5,240 nucleotides of DNA, from positions 1-5,240 of the forward strand of contig CASBHZ010000126.1 of the NCBI GenBank assembly GCA_949123685.1. The letters are read 5' to 3'. Positions 5,193-5,240 of this stretch are shown here, piece after piece; within the stretch, counting starts at the first letter, position 1, and each line of letters begins with the position of its first letter. The translations under genes were made by a program, and so were the position numbers. Below the pieces are notes generated by a model. The model ran no database searches and was not told the origin of the DNA. It worked only from the letters and a program-made list of their open reading frames with translations. The stretch comes from an uncultured Bacteroidales bacterium. GTDB taxonomy: Bacteria > Bacteroidota > Bacteroidia > Bacteroidales > Muribaculaceae.

Positions 5193-5240
5193 AGATCGGA
5201 AGAGCACACGTCTGAACTCCAGTCACGCGATAGTATCTCG
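5193..5240. other. Illumina TruSeq adapter plus index (sequencing artefact)
   Basis: From 5193 the sequence is AGATCGGAAGAGC and the rest of the standard 34-base TruSeq index-read adapter to 5226, then an eight-base index GCGATAGT (5227-5234), then ATCTCG, the start of the next fixed adapter segment. This is an exact match to well-known library chemistry and is not genomic. It is read-through from a short insert that was assembled into the contig end. It also produces the false peptide TGVQTCALPI at the start of the DUF4143 frame. Confidence 0.98.

Overview
The window looks like a piece of a gut Bacteroidales (Bacteroides/Prevotella-like) genome, assembled from Illumina data. The evidence is the partial DUF4143 ATPase and the HTH plus primase-helicase pair, both of kinds common on Bacteroidales mobile elements, and two upstream elements matching the Bacteroidetes promoter form (TTTG, about 20 bp, TAnnTTTG). 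Species cannot be resolved. All convincing genes lie on the minus strand, so transcription runs from high to low coordinates.

Right end (4867-5240): the last 48 bases are Illumina TruSeq adapter plus index, not genome. Real sequence ends at about 5192, inside the C-terminal part of a DUF4143-type ATPase gene. The apparent start of that reading frame is made of adapter.

Centre (2254-4852): an AT-rich two-gene cassette. It encodes an unrecognised protein of about 237 aa, overlapping by 8 bp an SMC/Rad50-like ABC ATPase of about 630 aa with Walker A, a degenerate signature, Walker B, D-loop and H-loop. Composition changes at both edges. This is the best candidate for a poorly described system, perhaps antiphage defence carried as cargo; that role is inferred from architecture and context only.

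Left-centre (904-2253): about 1.35 kb with no convincing long gene. It holds two minus-strand promoter candidates, two possible small ORFs, and an unusually dense set of perfect inverted repeats: a nested group at 955-1117, a 17-bp palindrome at 1227-1243, a hairpin cluster at 1730-1945, and a 14-bp palindrome at 1979-1992. It may be a long structured leader, a non-coding RNA, or an origin/transfer/attachment region of the mobile element.

Left end (1-903): an excisionase-like HTH protein overlapping by 8 bp a primase-helicase gene, the probable core of an integrative or mobilizable element. The primase-helicase gene breaks off after its Walker A motif, where a 24-bp-spaced G-rich repeat begins. 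This resembles the terminal repeats of an IS21-type insertion sequence, so the gene is probably disrupted, or the contig ends in a repeat.

Overall the layout is an ICE/IME-like core (HTH plus primase-helicase) behind a long structured regulatory region, with an AT-rich ATPase cassette as cargo.
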